A stretch of DNA of 7,324 bases, from NCBI GenBank assembly GCA_031267155.1, contig JAIRZR010000097.1, positions 1 through 7,324 of the forward strand. Direction: 5' to 3'. Below are positions 6,382-7,324 of this stretch, one piece after another (within the stretch, counting starts at the first letter, position 1; the number at the start of each line of letters is the position of its first letter). The notes below the pieces were generated by a model. It searched no databases, had not been told where the DNA came from, and worked only from the letters and a program-made list of their open reading frames with translations. Position numbers and translations under genes: made by a program. Source of the DNA: Prevotellaceae bacterium. GTDB taxonomy: Bacteria > Bacteroidota > Bacteroidia > Bacteroidales > UBA932.

Positions 6382-7128
6382 TTACAGGTTTGTTTTCAGG
6401 AATATATCCAGGGCTTTTGACATTGAGGGCATTTCCGATTTTGGAGCTTCTATCGAAAGGATATATTTTGCAGCCTTGATAGCCTTGGCTGTTGCCGGTC
6501 CAAAAGCTGCAAACAGAATATTTCCCTGCTCGAAGTCCGGAAAATTGTTTTGTAATGATTTTATTTCCTGCGGACTGAAGAACGATATGATGTCATAATC
6601 CTTCAGTTTCAAGCCCGACAAATCGCTCGCCACTGTCCGGTAGAGTACCGCCCTTGTAACTTTGAGCTTCGCTTTTTCGAATGTTTTCGGCACTTCGAGC
6701 TTGAATGAATCCGCCAGAACCAGAAAAAATTTCTCGCCCTTGTGTTTGCTCGAATTTGTCAGTTCCAGCAGGGACGAAAGGCTGCCATTGCCGAAGAATA
6801 TCTTGCGTTTCCGGTAAACGATATACTTTTGCAGATAGAAAGCGATTGTTTCCGACATGCAGAAATATTTCATTGTTTCCGGTATATTAATTCTGAGTTC
6901 CCCGCAGATGTGAAAAAAATGATCCACAGCAGTGCGGGCAGTGAATATGACTGCCGTATGGGACAGGACGTCAATCTTTTGTTTGCGAAAATCTTTCAGC
7001 GAGATGCTTTCAACCTGTATAAACGGTCTAAAATCTATTTTAACATTATATTTTTCTACCAAATCATCATAAGGAGATTTTTCCGACGGTTCGGGTTGTG
7101 AAATCAAAATCTTCTTAATTTTTCTCAT
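6382..7128 (-). CDS. hemD: Uroporphyrinogen-III synthase
   Basis: This 248-residue cytosolic enzyme closes and inverts ring D of hydroxymethylbilane to make uroporphyrinogen III, the branch point to haem, sirohaem and cobalamin. It matches the divergent Bacteroidetes form of HemD: ILISQPEPSEKSPYDDL (8-23), IDFRPFIQVE (31-40), IFTARTAVDHF (61-71), a central linker, VLYRT (161-165), ISFFSPQEIKSL (181-192) and FAAFGPATAKAI (206-217). The FTxRxAV and FGPATA stretches correspond to substrate-facing loops of the two-lobed fold. Overall HemD identity is low across bacteria, so the call rests on these blocks and the neighbour. Length is normal. The gene starts 39 bp after the upstream partial gene on the same strand, consistent with an operon, and converges on the hydrolase. 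A second, internal promoter is possible. Confidence 0.9.
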   Translation of the reverse strand: MRKIKKILISQPEPSEKSPYDDLVEKYNVKIDFRPFIQVESISLKDFRKQKIDVLSHTAVIFTARTAVDHFFHICGELRINIPETMKYFCMSETIAFYLQKYIVYRKRKIFFGNGSLSSLLELTNSSKHKGEKFFLVLADSFKLEVPKTFEKAKLKVTRAVLYRTVASDLSGLKLKDYDIISFFSPQEIKSLQNNFPDFEQGNILFAAFGPATAKAIKAAKYILSIEAPKSEMPSMSKALDIFLKTNL

Positions 7129-7167
7129 AATATAAATATATTTTTACCGAAATAAGACATTGCCAAT

Positions 7168-7324
7168 TTAATTAATACTCTCAAATACAATGAACAATGC
7201 CAAATACGGACTTATTTCAAAAACGCAAAGGTACAAAAAACGGAATAAATACGAAACTTTTGCTTCGGCAAAGACTTTTGTCAGTCTGATCATCATAAAC
7301 AGTACCAGTATTCCCAACAATATT
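7168..7324 (-). CDS. C-terminal end of a membrane protein, probably DUF4271 (partial at window edge)
   Basis: The minus strand from 7323 to 7168 reads open for 51 codons to a TAA (7168-7170), and the frame runs off the window with no start codon needed. The end includes a hydrophobic stretch, RLTKVFAEAKVSYL, then FRFLYLCVFEISPYL, then a short hydrophobic tail ending FESIN. The FLYLC-E-hydrophobic ending resembles the C-terminus of DUF4271 multi-pass membrane proteins, which lie directly upstream of hemD in many Bacteroidales. That family name is from memory of the family and gene order. Its function is not established. The 39-bp gap to hemD suggests co-transcription. Only the last part can be seen, so completeness cannot be judged. 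Confidence 0.75.
   Translation of the reverse strand, partial: ILLGILVLFMMIRLTKVFAEAKVSYLFRFLYLCVFEISPYLALFIVFESIN
7226..7256 (-). promoter_or_regulatory. Promoter-like TTTC-N19-TACCTTTG inside the upstream gene
   Basis: On the minus strand TTTC (7256-7253) is followed after 19 nt by TACCTTTG (7233-7226), close to the Bacteroidetes consensus TTTG-N19-TAnnTTTG. A start near 7219 would leave about 90 nt before the hemD ATG. The -7 box lies within the codons for L-Y-L-C of the partial upstream gene, a motif that may itself be conserved for protein reasons, so the resemblance may be forced by coding. Confidence 0.45.

Noticed and set aside
6217..6420. 67-codon plus-strand frame in the convergent gap
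   Set aside because: It runs through the hairpin cluster and antisense into the 3' end of hemD, and its product has no recognisable features.
6742..7101. 119-codon plus-strand frame opposite hemD
   Set aside because: It is antisense to hemD, whose motifs are clear. The product is not family-like.

Overview
The window looks like a chromosomal segment from a member of the Bacteroidetes (Bacteroidota), most likely order Bacteroidales. Three things point there: TAnnTTTG-type promoter boxes (the Bacteroidetes housekeeping -7 consensus) with AT-rich leaders and no strong Shine-Dalgarno sites; a minus-strand pair in which a DUF4271-like membrane protein precedes hemD, an arrangement known from Bacteroidales; and the protein families present (Bacteroidetes-type AsmA, BI-1/YccA and periplasmic alpha/beta hydrolase). 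The order-level placement is inference.

Layout: 1-495 holds no convincing gene. It contains a 72-bp tandem repeat (2.8 copies, running off the left edge) and a long imperfect inverted repeat (337-452). 496-984 (+) is a free methionine-(R)-sulfoxide reductase (msrC type) with all three family cysteines. 985-1151 is a leader region with small alternative hairpins and a good Bacteroidetes -7 box (1115-1122). 1152-3713 (+) encodes a large AsmA-family inner-membrane/periplasmic protein, followed after 33 bp by a seven-helix Bax-inhibitor-1/YccA protein (3747-4514) and after 31 bp by a secreted alpha/beta hydrolase with an intact Ser-Asp-His triad (4546-5970). No further promoter box is visible between these three, so they may be co-transcribed.

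5971-6381 separates two convergent gene sets. It is non-coding, and 6069-6360 is bounded by 26-bp imperfect terminal inverted repeats (20 of 26 match) and filled with about nine consecutive small hairpins. This is the least ordinary structure in the window and looks like a decayed MITE-like or composite palindromic element. 6382-7128 (-) is hemD (uroporphyrinogen-III synthase). 7168-7324 (-) is the C-terminal end of a protein that lacks its start because the window ends; it resembles DUF4271. A promoter-like TTTC-N19-TACCTTTG lies inside its coding sequence and could drive hemD separately.

Most genes are ordinary envelope and housekeeping functions: repair of oxidised free methionine, envelope lipid homeostasis, a membrane stress or ion-leak protein, a periplasmic esterase or peptidase-like enzyme, and haem/sirohaem synthesis. 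I see no defence system, prophage, CRISPR array or biosynthetic cluster. The unexplained content is in the repeats.
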